From Ceratodon purpureus (Eukaryota; Streptophyta; Bryopsida; Pseudoditrichales; Ditrichaceae), in NCBI GenBank assembly GCA_014871385.1, contig CM026432.1, positions 9,044,825-9,108,824 on the forward strand: DNA of 64,000 bases, written 5' to 3'. Under the pieces are notes generated by a model, which saw nothing but the letters and a program-made list of their open reading frames with translations, searched no databases and was not told the DNA's origin. Shown in pieces: positions 1-10,412 of the stretch; position 1 is the first letter of the stretch, and every line of letters starts with the position of its first letter. Made by a program: the position numbers and the translations under genes.

Positions 1-1733
1 GCTGGGTAGACTAGTCCTCCAACTACTGGGTACACTGGTCCTCCAACTGGTGGGTACACTGGTCCTATACCTGGCCTTCCATCTGGTGGGTATACTGGTG
101 GTATACCTGGCCTTCCAACTGGTGGGTAGACTGGTGGTACCGGCTGGTCTGGATAACTGCTGGCTGCTGTTGCCACTGGTACTCCACCCCCCACTGGTGG
201 TCTAGACCCATATGATGTTCCTCCAACTGCCTCTGCTGGTCTTCGGAATGCTGTCCCTGGATTGGTGGCTCCTGCTCCCATCTCTGCTCCCCCACCTGGC
301 CAGTACACTAACTGGGGTGCCTCTGGCTGGTATAGATCACCAGTCAGGTGGTCCACATAGGTTGATGATGCTCCTCCTCCTCCCGATGGACCTGCTGGTC
401 TTGTCTGGTGGTGGAAGTGGCTCTCTGCTGGCCCCTGGGGTATAGCAGTTGCTGGTACTGGTACCCCCATCACTTCTGCTGATTTTGCTGGACCCGATCT
501 TCCACCTGGTACCTCACAATGTTCATATCCTGGCCACATGTCCTTCTGCTGGGCCTGTAATTTCTGACTTTCCTCCCTCAACACCTCCTGCCACCTATAC
601 ATGGTAGACTGGCGGGTTGCTTCTTGTCTCTCTTCCTCCTTTTTCTTCTGGTCCTCCAGTCTCTGGGCCTCCTGCCATAGGCGCATGGCCTCCTGGCGTA
701 GCAGGTCCTGCTGCATGGCTTCCTGCTTCTCTGCTGCCTGCTTGATTTCTTCCCTCCTTTGAGCCTCCTGCCAGGATCTAAGGGCTTCCTGCCTCTGTCT
801 CTCCTGGTCCTGCTCCTCTATCCTCTTGGTCTCCTGCCATAGCCTCATGGCTTCCTTCATTTGAATTTCCTCCCTGTTCTTCTGCTCCCAAGCCTGCATG
901 GTCTCCTTGAACCTGGTGGCTTGTCCTAGCTCCTCCATCTGGTGTCTGTACACCTCTTCCATGGTCTGCTGGTCCCTTCTGGCCTGCTCTGCCTGCCTCC
1001 TAGCCTGCTGCCTGGCCTTAATCTGCTCCAGCTGTCTCCTATCTTCTTCTTCTTCATCCTGCTCTGGTCCTTGGAACTGGTCCTGGACGAACTGGACTGT
1101 CTGCTTCCTGGTGGTCTGCTGTCCTTGTCTGCTGGTCCTGGTCGGGTCTGAATTGGGTACTGCCTCTCCTGAGGCCCTGTCTTCACTCCTGACCTGGTCC
1201 AGTTTCTTCCTCAGTGTCTCCAGCGTCTCCCCCAAGTCTCCTGGTGTCTGTATTCCTGGTCTTGGTGTATTAGGTCGGCTGGTGTTTCTCCTCTGCTCCT
1301 CTTGAAACTGGTCGTATGCTACTGCTGTCTCCAGTTGAGGATTCCAACTGTGATGGACGTCTCCACCTCCTGGTCTTGGAAACTCCCTTCTGCTGGTCCT
1401 TGGTGATGGCATTGTGCCATCATACTTCCTGATCTCTTCATCCTCCTGCCAGTTCTTGAAACTGGGACCAGGTTCGCCCTTAGCTGATCCGGTCCTCCTG
1501 CTTACTCCAAGCAGTGTCTCCTGGCTTGAATTTTCGCCCACCAGGTCCATGTCAATCAAGTCCCTGGTCTTTCCTTTGGCAATGCTCTCCTCAGAACTGG
1601 GCTGCCCCCCCATGTTCCTGCCTGGTTCAACTGCTGCTCTCTGCTGCTCCCTGAGCTCGTATCTGGCCAGCCTCTCTGCTGCCTGTCTCCTAGCCAACTC
1701 TTCCTTGTCCCATCCTTGGTAGTCGCCTTCCAT
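1..1733 (-). CDS. Gag-like coiled-coil, Pro/Tyr-rich protein (3' end outside window)
   Basis: The minus strand is open from an in-frame stop at 1888-1890 to the window edge. The first ATG is at 1733-1731, giving 577 codons with no stop. The N-terminal 200 residues are polar. A Glu/Gln/Arg-rich stretch follows (about residues 210-430), with repeats of the form RQEAMRLWQEAQR that should form a long coiled coil. The C-terminal part is Pro/Gly/Tyr-rich and ends in imperfect repeats around YPPVGRPGIPPVYPP, encoded by a tandem repeat in the first 150 bases. I see no enzyme motif. The shape (acidic, coiled, then low-complexity) and the long repeat-rich leader upstream resemble a retroelement gag, but no LTR, primer-binding site, zinc knuckle or pol was seen. 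A host coiled-coil protein is the alternative. The open frame is clear; the function is unknown. Confidence 0.55.
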   Translation of the reverse strand, partial: MEGDYQGWDKEELARRQAAERLARYELREQQRAAVEPGRNMGGQPSSEESIAKGKTRDLIDMDLVGENSSQETLLGVSRRTGSAKGEPGPSFKNWQEDEEIRKYDGTMPSPRTSRREFPRPGGGDVHHSWNPQLETAVAYDQFQEEQRRNTSRPNTPRPGIQTPGDLGETLETLRKKLDQVRSEDRASGEAVPNSDPTRTSRQGQQTTRKQTVQFVQDQFQGPEQDEEEEDRRQLEQIKARQQARRQAEQARRDQQTMEEVYRHQMEELGQATRFKETMQAWEQKNREEIQMKEAMRLWQETKRIEEQDQERQRQEALRSWQEAQRREEIKQAAEKQEAMQQDLLRQEAMRLWQEAQRLEDQKKKEEERQEATRQSTMYRWQEVLREESQKLQAQQKDMWPGYEHCEVPGGRSGPAKSAEVMGVPVPATAIPQGPAESHFHHQTRPAGPSGGGGASSTYVDHLTGDLYQPEAPQLVYWPGGGAEMGAGATNPGTAFRRPAEAVGGTSYGSRPPVGGGVPVATAASSYPDQPVPPVYPPVGRPGIPPVYPPDGRPGIGPVYPPVGGPVYPVVGGLVYP

Positions 1734-3838
1734 GATAGGGCAGTTACTGCTCCTCCCTCCTGGTCCTTCCTGCTGGTGGTCTTCTGGTCTGTCTGCTCCT
1801 CCAGTAAGTCGAGTCTGCCCTTCCAGGTGATCTCTTGGGTAGGTACTGTGGATCTCTGTCCCAGTCCTCCTCTGGTCCCTGCCGGTACTAGTCCTCCGTA
1901 CTCCTGGTCCCTGTCAGTACAGCCGTCTGCCACCCCAGTCTGGTCCTTTGTGGGTCTGTCAGTAGCTACTGCTCCTACTTAGGTTGGTCCTAACTGCCTT
2001 TTAGGTTTTCAAGGTTATCCTTAGTCTAGAATTATACCAGATTTCTTAGCAATACAGTTTTACAATGTTTTCCAAAAGGTCTGTCCTGGACCCTCCAGTA
2101 CTGCCTTTACAGTTTTCAGTGAAACTGGTCCAGTTTTTCACTGTCCTGGTCCAGTTTGACTGTTTTTTCCTAGATCTAGTGATTTTTAGGTCCAGTTTCC
2201 TTCCCAGACTCCTATCACTGGTCCGTAGGTTCCTTCCCTTCCTTTTTCCTGGTGTTCATTTTTACTGCCACTTTTTTACTTTAATTTTTTACTGCGTCAT
2301 TTTTACCTTAATTTTTTACTGTGCCATTTTTTACCTCAATTTTTTACTGCATCATTTTTACTGCGATTTTTTGACTGCTCTGTTTTTTTTTTTTTTACCT
2401 CATTTTTTACTGCGTCATTTTTACTGTCTGCCAATTTACGTAGACAGTAGATCTATGACTGTTTTACTGACTGCTCCGTTTTTTACTGCTGGTCATACAT
2501 TCAGCCTACTGTTCCTTGCAATGCAACCTCAAATCAGTGGGAAACAGCAACTTACCTGGTCCTGGCTGACTATCCCCCTTTTGCTGTAGAGCTGCCCTCA
2601 GCTCCAGAGATGCGCCTCCTTTCTAGCTGGCTGTTGACTGGTCCCGACTGATCCTGTCTGCACTGCTCCTGGTGTCACGAATGAAACGCCTCCCATGACT
2701 GCTTCAAAAACTCTTACTGGTCCAGATCTGGTCACAGTAACCTGACTGTCACAGATCTGGTCACTGTGACTGCCACTGGTGCAGATCTGCTCCCTGGAAC
2801 TATCAGATCTGCTCCCTGGAACTATCAGATCTGCTCCCCCCAGACCCTGCATCGCCACTGTACCTGTCACCCCTGGAACAGTACGGATCTGGTACTGTCC
2901 TGGTGTGTGCAGCTAGAGCCACATGGTTCGAACTGTTGCATGGTCGCCAATGTGAAAGGAATATTTTTCTTACTCCTTCAAAAATGAATACTGTCCTAAA
3001 GCTCTCTGAAATCCTGCGAAAAATTCTGTACTCCCCCTGAAACTGCCCTGAAACTGCCCTGAAACTGTCCAAAATCCGGGTCCTAGATCTGAAACTGCCA
3101 ACTTAGATCTACTCAAATCCTGATGGTATTTTTCAAGATCTGATACATTTTTCTACTCTCCTTGGTCTGATCTACAATACCCACTCATTTAAACACCAGA
3201 TCTACTGGACCCACCAGGTGAATCCACTAACCTGGTCCCTCAAGCACTCATAACTGCAATTTCAGACATTTACACCCAATGTAATCAATTCCTTCCCTTT
3301 ACTCACTGTAAATCCGTACATGATTCTGCTCCCTACTGATATCTCTATCTGGACCCCCCAGAGTCCTGAAAACTGCTCTAACAGCATTCTCCTACAGTCC
3401 TACAACATGTCCTACACACAAACTACCATCTGAGAGCTCTGAATTGAGAGGGAGAGAGAGAGTGTGAGCCTCGCAGCCCCCTCTCCCACAACCCCATCCA
3501 AAACCCTAGCCGCCACCCCCAAAACCCTAACTGCCAACAGTTTTCATCCGACCACCAGATTTCATCCAACCACCAGATTTCATCCATCTGACAGTTTTCA
3601 TCCATCTGGCAGTTTTCATCCAAAACAGGCAATTTTCATCCAACAGAGTTACTACAGGGCAGGACAGTAACTTAACAGTTTACTGCCCCCCCAGTAACTG
3701 CAGTTTTACTGCTCCCTCTATTCTACTACCTTAAATCTCCAGTTAACACTCTCCATCTCCACTCTCCCTCGGCTTCCCCCGCCCCTCTCTATCTCCACTC
3801 TCCCTCGGCATCCCCCGCCCCTCTCCATCTCCACTCCC
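1734..3838. other. Repeat-rich non-coding stretch upstream of the gag-like frame
   Basis: No convincing coding frame. It contains T-rich imperfect repeats built on TTTTTACTGCGTCA (about 2260-2420), a 22-bp tandem repeat (2783-2841), short repeats of CTGAAACTGCC (3037-3070), and repeats of CAGTTTTCATCCATCTGG type (3540-3640). Two telo-box-like AAACCCTA motifs lie near 3500 and 3523. Relative to the minus-strand frame at 1-1733 this is the 5' leader. It could be the untranslated leader of a retroelement, but no LTR or primer-binding site was identified. Confidence 0.4.
2783..2841. repeat. 22-bp tandem repeat (about 2.7 copies)
   Basis: The unit AGATCTGCTCCCTGGAACTATC starts at 2783, 2805 and 2827, with the last copy truncated. 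It lies inside the repeat-rich leader. Confidence 0.85.
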
Positions 3839-4549
3839 CTATCCTTCCTCCCTCACCATCTCTCCAATCAGAGCCTCACCTCTCCCCAAATCCCCCTCGC
3901 TTGTGCGCCCTCGCCCCCGGGCGCGTCCTCTCCCTCTCACCCCGCTGCCAGCCACCCCGCCTCTCCCTCTCCCTCTCCCTCTCCCTCTCTCCTCGCTGCC
4001 AGCCACCCCGCCTCGGCCTCTCCCTCTTCCCCTTCCCTGCCCTCTCCCTCCTTCAGGATCTAGTGCCCCGCCCCTCCCCCTCCCTGTCAACGTCACAAGT
4101 AAGCCCCCTCCCTCCCCTCTCCCCATTTTTCCAGCCCATTCATTGCAGTCCTCTCCCATTACGTCCTCATCTAATTCAGTTGCAGAATCCTCATTTGACG
4201 AATTCATATCTTTGCAGATTTTTCTAATGCTTCTGTTCTCTACTTCCTTGTTGGTGTGTATCTTTAGATATCCATGGCCGCAAGGAGTGCATGCGGGCCT
4301 TGCCACCACGGAGTTGGAATCACGCACCTGCGGCAAGAGGCCCCCCTCCATGGCGAGGAGCACGCCCTCTCCCCCGACCTCTCCGTGCACGCGCCCTCGG
4401 CCAGCTGCTGTACCTACGGCTGGTGACTGCATCCAGCTTGGGAGGACTCTTCCTCCATAGTCACTGCCGAAGGTGATGGCACCAACACTCGGTCCCTCGG
4501 CAGGATGCCCTGGTTCCCCCCTTCTCTCCATTTGTGGCCGCGCCGACAT
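3839..4549 (-). CDS. Possible RGG/GR-repeat protein (doubtful ORF)
   Basis: An open frame of 236 codons begins with ATG at 4549-4547. The C-terminal 100 residues are GRGRGRGRGGVAGS-type repeats, encoded by the CT-rich tandem repeats on the opposite strand. An acidic patch precedes them (DSATELDEDVMGEDCNEW). RGG repeats occur in RNA-binding proteins, but GA-rich DNA yields such frames by chance, and several overlapping frames on the other strand are just as long. It reads in the same direction as the gag-like frame. I cannot tell a real protein from a repeat artefact. Confidence 0.2.
   Translation of the reverse strand: MSARPQMERRGEPGHPAEGPSVGAITFGSDYGGRVLPSWMQSPAVGTAAGRGRVHGEVGGEGVLLAMEGGLLPQVRDSNSVVARPACTPCGHGYLKIHTNKEVENRSIRKICKDMNSSNEDSATELDEDVMGEDCNEWAGKMGRGEGGGLLVTLTGRGRGGALDPEGGRGQGRGRGRGRGGVAGSEERGRGRGRGRGGVAGSGVRGRGRARGRGRTSEGDLGRGEALIGEMVREEG
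3905..4045. repeat. CT-rich tandem repeat
   Basis: Copies of GCTGCCAGCCACCCCGCCTC at about 3951 and 3997 are separated by CTCCCT-type hexamer runs. This explains the low-complexity frames on both strands here. Confidence 0.75.
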
Positions 4550-4576
4550 ATAGAAGTCGGAGGTTTCCGCCTCCAA

Positions 4577-6540
4577 TTGCCCGCCGACGCTCTCCCTGCA
4601 TCCAGTTGCTGTCCATCGGCACTCCCCAGGACTCCACCTGCGCTCTCACCTACGCCTGCAAGATCTGCTCCATTGCTTCGCGGCGCTCCTCCTCTGGCGG
4701 CGACTACCGCGCCCACCGCCGAATCTGCTCCAACCTGCTTGCCTTGTGCGGCCTGCAGCTGCCTCCGTCGCTCTCGCCTTGCTGCAGCGGCCCTCCGAAG
4801 TCCTCGCCATCTCCTGGGGCAAAGGATCTCGTCCGTCCTCCCACAAGTGCAAGCGTCCATGGGCGGACTCTCCCCTCTTCATTTCCAAACATGTATTTCC
4901 TTACTAATCTCTTCGTGTGTCAAATCTGCAAATAGCAAAGCAACCCAAATCTGCCCTCTCCGAATGTGCTCCTCTAAAGCCCCGAATCTGCCCTCTTAGA
5001 AATCTCTCCACCTATCCTCCCCTCCCTCCACTCTCTGTTTCTCTCCCAACCTGTTGTTTCTCTCCTCTCTGAATATGTTGATCTCTCCTCTCCGAATCTC
5101 TTTTCAGAATCTCTCTCTCCTTTCCCTGCCCCCTCTCTCCCACCCTCTCCCCTTTTGCACTATCCTCACTGTCCCCCCCTCTTGCTGTATCCCCAAGTTC
5201 CCTCTTCCTCCCCCCCGCCTCAATCACATTCTCTTTCGCCCCTTTTCTCCCCCTTCCCTCTGTCTGCAGTCCCTCTCCCGCTCTGATTGCCGCAAGCTAC
5301 ACCTCCCCGGCCCCTCCCTGTCACTCCCCCCCCCCCCTCGCCCTCCCTTGACGCTTGAGTCACGCTGCTCACACCCCTCACAACACCCGCCAAATTTGCC
5401 CCGACAGTTTCACTCCGCTCCCCTTCTCTCAACCTGCAATCAGCCCGCAATCCCCCTCATCGAAGCCCCGCTCAGTCCCTCGCACATTTCCCCTCACTGC
5501 TCCTCTCTGATTTGCATCCGCTGCCCCTGTCCCTCTCACTATCGCCGTTTGTTCACTTCAATTTGCATTGTTGTTCAGTTGTTGCATTTCTAGAATTGAT
5601 GGCTCCCTTGCTCACTTGCCGGCATAGTTGGAAGTGACGGCCAATTCATTTGTGTAGCACTTGGCATTGTCAGGAAGTAATCACTTCTTAGAATCCTAGC
5701 TTTGTAACTTTGATTGTATAGTGATTTTGGAGGCTACAAGGATCTCCCCCTCTTGCCCCATTATTGCATCAACAAGGTTGGATTCCATTGCTCTTTGAAT
5801 GCTCTAGTAGTTGCTGCCCCTTCTTAGCCTTAGCCAAGCTCCTTGTTTTGAATTTGAGTCAATTTGAATGTGGTTGTGCCATGTGGAGGCTTTGTTTTAG
5901 AGGGAACCCTTCCCCTCCACCACCGTGGGTGCCTACATGGATCACTTTTTCACACTCTTCTCCTCTGCCCCTAAAACTTCCAACTGCCCGCTCAACGAAT
6001 TTTGCACTCCCGCGCGGCTGTAAATTTTTTTTGAAACACAGATTTTACACCCCAAAGCTACTGCCCACACACACACACCAAACTTAAGATTGAAAAAGTG
6101 GACTGCGCGGTATTGAGGTTTTGCACTTTGGAGTGGCTTCAAAAATCACCGACATTGATTTTTACTTCAAAAAAAGGGTTTTGGATAGATTTCACAATGC
6201 TAAAGTCAAAAAAAATTATCCGGATGAAAAAACGTTAACTCAATGATAGCTGCGGGCGGTCAAAGAATGAAATTGACCACTTTTTGGTCGTTTAGGGGTT
6301 AAGCTACAATAAGCAACTCGAGCCAATAACTTCTTTTTTGCGATGTGGAATGACAAAGATTCTACGAGAATCACTGGTTGTGATCCTTGTTTTAAAGTCA
6401 TATTGAAGTTAGTGCTCGTTATTCACTGTGGTTAGTTGCTATGGTGTTGGAAGTATACAAGTACAGAATCTAGATGTATCCCTTTCTCTCTATCTAAATA
6501 GGTCACTGGTGAAAATATTCTAGACTTATAATTGTCTCGA
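4577..6540. other. CT-rich then mixed non-coding stretch
   Basis: 4577-5600 is strongly pyrimidine-rich on the plus strand, so long frames of Pro/Ser/Leu (plus) and Arg/Glu/Gly (minus) are composition-driven. 5600-6540 becomes AT-richer and holds nothing I recognise. No gene is called. Confidence 0.4.
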
Positions 6541-6625
6541 GAAGAGCAGCAGATGAACTGGAAGTGATGAAGAAATGGGCAGAAATCATGTTGGAAGCTC
6601 TGGAAAAGCGGGCAGTTTTTGTGTG
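6541..6625 (+). pseudogene. Fragment resembling plant RabGAP/TBC coiled coil (left piece)
   Basis: A short open stretch reads RAADELEVMKKWAEIMLEALEKRAV. It resembles the coiled coil near the C-terminus of plant RabGAP/TBC-domain proteins, where I recall the motif EKRAVMAESMLEATLQYQSG. A better matching piece lies at 10201-10330, on the other side of the first Tigger-like gene. The stretch is too short to be a gene, and the identification rests on remembered motif similarity. Confidence 0.25.
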
Positions 6626-7073
6626 GTGCTCGAAATCCACCCGGGATCAGGAACCGCACTCTAGAAAACTGCAAGGGGTACCGTGATCCGCACAGAAAGT
6701 TGGGTGGGAGCGGCAAAAATGTGGCCTGACGGTGAATCAGTCAGAGATGGCGCACTTTGAGGACGGTTTTTGAGCACCCACGGACCCGTTCACAGGCTTA
6801 GGGTGTGCGTTACAGGGGCATGGGTGTGGCCACGATTATGGCTGCGTTTGAGTGTAATTGGCGGCAATTTAAGTTGTAAAGATGTTTAATTCTGTTGGTT
6901 AAGCGGCGCTCCTAGAGTGGAGTGGGGTGGTGGCTTGGTTTAATTTCTAGATCAATCTGTGGGATTTGGTGCATGCAATGTGTCGAAACAAGTGTGCATT
7001 GTGTGTAGTTTATGTGCAAGGGATGGACAGTGCAAGGTGTGGGATCGGGTGAATTTTGAGAGTCAGCAGGGGC

Positions 7074-8942
7074 ATGCAGGGGGCGGGATCGACGTGCATG
7101 GAGTCTGCAGGCAGGGAGCGGCGGGGGGCGCTGCAACCCATCGACATCGCAGATGTCGACTTTGATGAGTTCCTGCATGTTGGGGGCCGAGGGGCTGCGA
7201 GGCGGGTGCGAGGTCGGAGACCAAGACCGCGGATCAGGACTGCAAGGGAGGCCGGCAGGGAGCATGCAGGGAGGGCCGAGAGGGAGCCCGAGAGCAGCAG
7301 CCAAGAGTACCCGGTACTCTGCAATCAAGAGGGGGCGGGCCAAGAGGACGACGTCGACGGCCAGGGAGCATGGGGTTGCAGGCGGGATGTGCAAGGGGCT
7401 CCGACGGCGGAGGAGGCCGTGCGGCGAGCTGGTCGCAGGAATGGGAGCTGGTCGGATGCGGCACTACAGGCAGCAATGAACGCCGTGATTGACGATGGGG
7501 TGCGGATCAGAGCTGCGTCACGCATTTTCGGTGTGCCAGTTTCTTCCCTGCGAGATCACCTCCACGGGAGGACAAAGACCAGACAGAGAGGTAAAACCGC
7601 AACTTTGAGAGCAGATGAAGAAAAAAAAATTGTTGATTATGTTTTGAAGATGCAGGAGTTGGGGCACCCACTTACCCCTGCTGAGCTACGTTTGAAGGTT
7701 GCACTTGCAACACAGTCTAGACATACCCCTTGGAGTGCCACAGGTGTCCCTGGCAAAGGCTGGTTGAGGAGGTTTAGGGCTAGACATCCAGAACTTGCTA
7801 CAAGGAGATCTCAAGGATTAGAAGTGGCTAGAGCACGTGCGTTGTGTCCTAGTACTGCTGAAACTCTTTACACTAACCTAGAGTACCTCTATGAAACCTA
7901 CAACTATCCTGCAAGTCACATTTGGAACTGTGACGAATCAGGTGTGCAAGCAGGGAGAAGTGGTGGTGCTACCGTTTTTGCCAAGAGAGGTAGCAGATCT
8001 GTCCATTCCATAGAGCCTGACCAGAAAGAACATTTATCAGTTTTGTCATGTGTAAATGCTAATGGTGGATTGATTCCAAACTTCTACATTCTGAAAGGAA
8101 AGAACTTTCTAAATGACTATGTTGAGAGATGTGAGCCAGATGCACTCATGGGCATGCAGCCAAATGCTTGGATGACCAAGTGGCTGTTTGAGAGTTGGAT
8201 TTCTCACTTCATAAAGTGTCTAAAAGAAAAAGGACCTGGAATAGATGTAACAAATAGACACCTACTGATTCTAGATGGACACAACTCTCATGTGACCCTA
8301 GAAGTGGTGAGGACTGCTATGGAATCAGGGCTGGACATTGTGACCCTACCCTCACACACTAGTCATGCACTGCAGCCTTTAGATGTAGCATGTTTTAAAC
8401 CCTTTAAAACTGCCTTTCAAAAAATCAGGGATGCATGGACCTTGCTAAATAAGAACAAGCAGGTGTCCAAGCAAGAGCTATGCGAATGGACAGCTCAGGC
8501 TTTAAAAATATCTCTAAGCTCCAAGAACATCAAATCCGGCTTCCGGAAAACTAGCATATGGCCACTGCAGAGGGACGCCGCACTGTCTGCGATGACCGCA
8601 GCGGAGGGATTCGAGCAGACAGAGGTGACCGAGGCAGCAGGTCAGTCGGAGGAGGGCGGCGGAGGGGCGACCGGCTATGGGCGGGGGACAGACTCACCTG
8701 CGACCGGCGAGGGCGGGAGGGAGCGGGCTGCGGGCTCCGGCGATGAGAGCTCCGAAGAGGACCAGGACTGTAGCTCCGAAGAGGACGACCAGGACCATGA
8801 AGAGGAAAACCAGGGCACCGTACAGGGGCAGGCAGGGAGCGGCATGCCGGCATTGAGCGAGTCGCAGCTTGCCGACGGTGGATCAGGCTCCCACCCCCCC
8901 TCCCCCCCCACGCCCTGTCCATTACTACGTCTCCGTACCTGA
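7074..8942 (+). CDS. Tigger/pogo-type DDE transposase
   Basis: The frame is open further upstream; ATG codons lie at 7074 and 7098, and I use the first (622 aa). Order of parts: an Arg/Gly-rich N-terminus; a pipsqueak-type helix-turn-helix (about 125-165; WSDAALQAAMNAV then RAASRIFGVPVSSLRDHLHG); a CENP-B-type DNA-binding segment (about 180-255; GKGWLRRFRARHPEL); and a DDE_1 core. The core has D287 in WNCDESG, D401 in LLILDGHNSH and D437 in LQPLDVACFKPF, the DDD arrangement of pogo/Tigger. It should cut and paste its own element. A downstream tail in another frame (8905-9750) matches the C-terminus of the second copy, so the natural protein is probably longer. Terminal inverted repeats were not found. 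Domestication cannot be excluded. Confidence 0.82.
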   Translation: MQGAGSTCMESAGRERRGALQPIDIADVDFDEFLHVGGRGAARRVRGRRPRPRIRTAREAGREHAGRAEREPESSSQEYPVLCNQEGAGQEDDVDGQGAWGCRRDVQGAPTAEEAVRRAGRRNGSWSDAALQAAMNAVIDDGVRIRAASRIFGVPVSSLRDHLHGRTKTRQRGKTATLRADEEKKIVDYVLKMQELGHPLTPAELRLKVALATQSRHTPWSATGVPGKGWLRRFRARHPELATRRSQGLEVARARALCPSTAETLYTNLEYLYETYNYPASHIWNCDESGVQAGRSGGATVFAKRGSRSVHSIEPDQKEHLSVLSCVNANGGLIPNFYILKGKNFLNDYVERCEPDALMGMQPNAWMTKWLFESWISHFIKCLKEKGPGIDVTNRHLLILDGHNSHVTLEVVRTAMESGLDIVTLPSHTSHALQPLDVACFKPFKTAFQKIRDAWTLLNKNKQVSKQELCEWTAQALKISLSSKNIKSGFRKTSIWPLQRDAALSAMTAAEGFEQTEVTEAAGQSEEGGGGATGYGRGTDSPATGEGGRERAAGSGDESSEEDQDCSSEEDDQDHEEENQGTVQGQAGSGMPALSESQLADGGSGSHPPSPPTPCPLLRLRT

Positions 8943-9753
8943 TGCAGATGAATCGACATATGATGTCAGTGAGAAAAACATAGAGATTGATCCAGACTTT
9001 CAAGCACAGCTGCAAGGAGAGCAACGTGAGGACATCAACACATTCCTTGCCCTACCTGAAATCATTCCTGCAAGAAAACGAACGCGACAGCAACCTCTAC
9101 TGGACTTCACTAGATCCAAGATCCTCACATCTACCACATACACAGAGGGCTGCGAGCGGCTTCTAGCACAAAGAGAGGCCCATGCCAATGAAGCAAAACA
9201 AAAAGCAGCAGAGAGAGAGGCAAACAAGGAGGCACGACGAAAAGAGAAGGAGGACCGGGACCTGCAGGTTGCGGAGAGGCGAGCAGCAAGAGAGGCAAAG
9301 CGTCTTGAGAAAGAGCGAGCTCAGGCGGAGCGGCTTGCATCTGGAGGCACACGGCGGAGGAGGGCGGGCTCTGTCGCTGGCAGCGGAGCCATGGCGCAGG
9401 AGCATGGAGGTGCAGGCAGTGGCTCGGCGGTGAGTCTCCCTCCTCTCAGTGGAGCTGGATCCGCAATCTCCGATCTCCCCCCCAACGGCCACCGCCTCCC
9501 GCCATTCTCACCCCCACCGTTCATGCCGCAAGGCATATCTCCGCTATTTTTTTTTAATCCCAGTCTATGGACCTTCCCCCTCCCCTCCCCAACGGTCACG
9601 TCAAACGATGCATGCACCACGTCCCAAACTCCATGGATGCCGAATTTTCATCTGCAGGGAGCAGGGAGCGGCGCGGGAACAAGCACGGGCATGCAGGGGG
9701 CGGTTCACGGTTTCGGTGCAGGCGACCCACGGGGTTGGGCGGAGCGGCATTGA
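8905..9753 (+). pseudogene. Displaced C-terminal tail of the Tigger-like transposase
   Basis: This frame is shifted by one relative to the transposase and overlaps its end. It encodes ARKRTRQQPLLDFTRSKIL followed by a Glu/Lys/Arg/Ala-rich coiled coil and a Pro/Ser-rich end. The second copy has the same element (KRDPLLDFTTSKILTSDEYT and a coiled coil) directly after its core. The switch of frame falls at long C runs (8891-8909), which suggests a homopolymer indel; an unseen intron is the alternative. Confidence 0.55.
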
Positions 9754-10200
9754 CGTGCCTGCAGGCGGTTCATGGGCATGGGCGGGGCGGGCACTGGTGG
9801 CGGGCATGGGCTGCGTCTTAGTCTGCAGGGGGCGGGTTTGGTGATTAGTGGGTGGTTCAGGGTGTAGGAGTCATGCAGTTTGGGTAGGATAGGGTGTGCG
9901 GATCAGGACAAACTCGGTGGATAGCCTCTGGCTCTATTTGTGTACAGTTCATGAGCCTCAAATGTAATTTTCAGCAACCACATTATGGCCAATTCGCAGG
10001 GACTCTATGGCTGTGTCAGGGCCCCCCTATGCCGAAACTTCTTTTATTTATAACTTATTCACCACATGTCCAAAAAAGGAAAAAATTGTTGGACTCGATT
10101 CCTATTCACCTCCCCACTCGCTGAAAATTCGTCTCTCAATTTGCCCTCCTAACAAGGCTGCGTACTGAAATTTGTGCGGTTCCTGAGCACCACACCTTAT
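9754..10200. other. Non-coding stretch downstream of the Tigger-like gene
   Basis: GC-rich up to about 9900, with repeats of GGGCATGCAGGGGGCGG type that also occur near 7071. It then becomes mixed. No gene was seen, and I could not define the element's right end. Confidence 0.35.
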
Positions 10201-10330
10201 GGCAGAGAGCATGCTGCAAGCAGTTGAACAGCAAGCCGCAGATGAACTCAGAGCAATGGGAAAGCGGGCTGTAATGGCAGAAAGCATGCTTGAAGCAACA
10301 CTAGATTACCATTCTGGCTCAGGTCCTTGA
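10201..10330 (+). pseudogene. RabGAP/TBC-like coiled-coil fragment (right piece)
   Basis: An open stretch ending in TGA reads from MAESMLQAVEQQAADELRAM to GKRAVMAESMLEATLDYHSG. The second part closely matches what I recall of plant RabGAP/TBC proteins (EKRAVMAESMLEATLQYQSG). No TBC domain is present, so this is an isolated exon-sized remnant. Its duplicated MAESML suggests internal rearrangement. Confidence 0.4.
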
Positions 10331-10342
10331 ACCAAACGCGGA

Positions 10343-10412
10343 GTGGAGCCTCAATTGGAGCCCAAGTTGGCGGAACCTAAGTTGGAGCGTAAGCTGGAGC
10401 CTAGGTTGAAAG
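10343..10412. repeat. 12-bp imperfect tandem repeat
   Basis: Degenerate units of TTGGAGCCCAAG are repeated about six times just downstream of the TBC-like fragment. Confidence 0.6.

Noticed and set aside
898-1982. Plus-strand Ser/Leu/Cys-rich frames
   Set aside because: They are shadows of the long minus-strand coiled-coil frame, which continues through the same interval and off the window.
2925-2945. GGTTCGAAC resembling a tRNA T-loop
   Set aside because: No acceptor, anticodon or D-arm pairing could be found around it.
4291-5593. Several frames of 60-180 codons on both strands
   Set aside because: The region is CT-rich; the frames are Pro/Ser/Leu or Arg/Glu/Gly low complexity with no domain, and they overlap in conflict.
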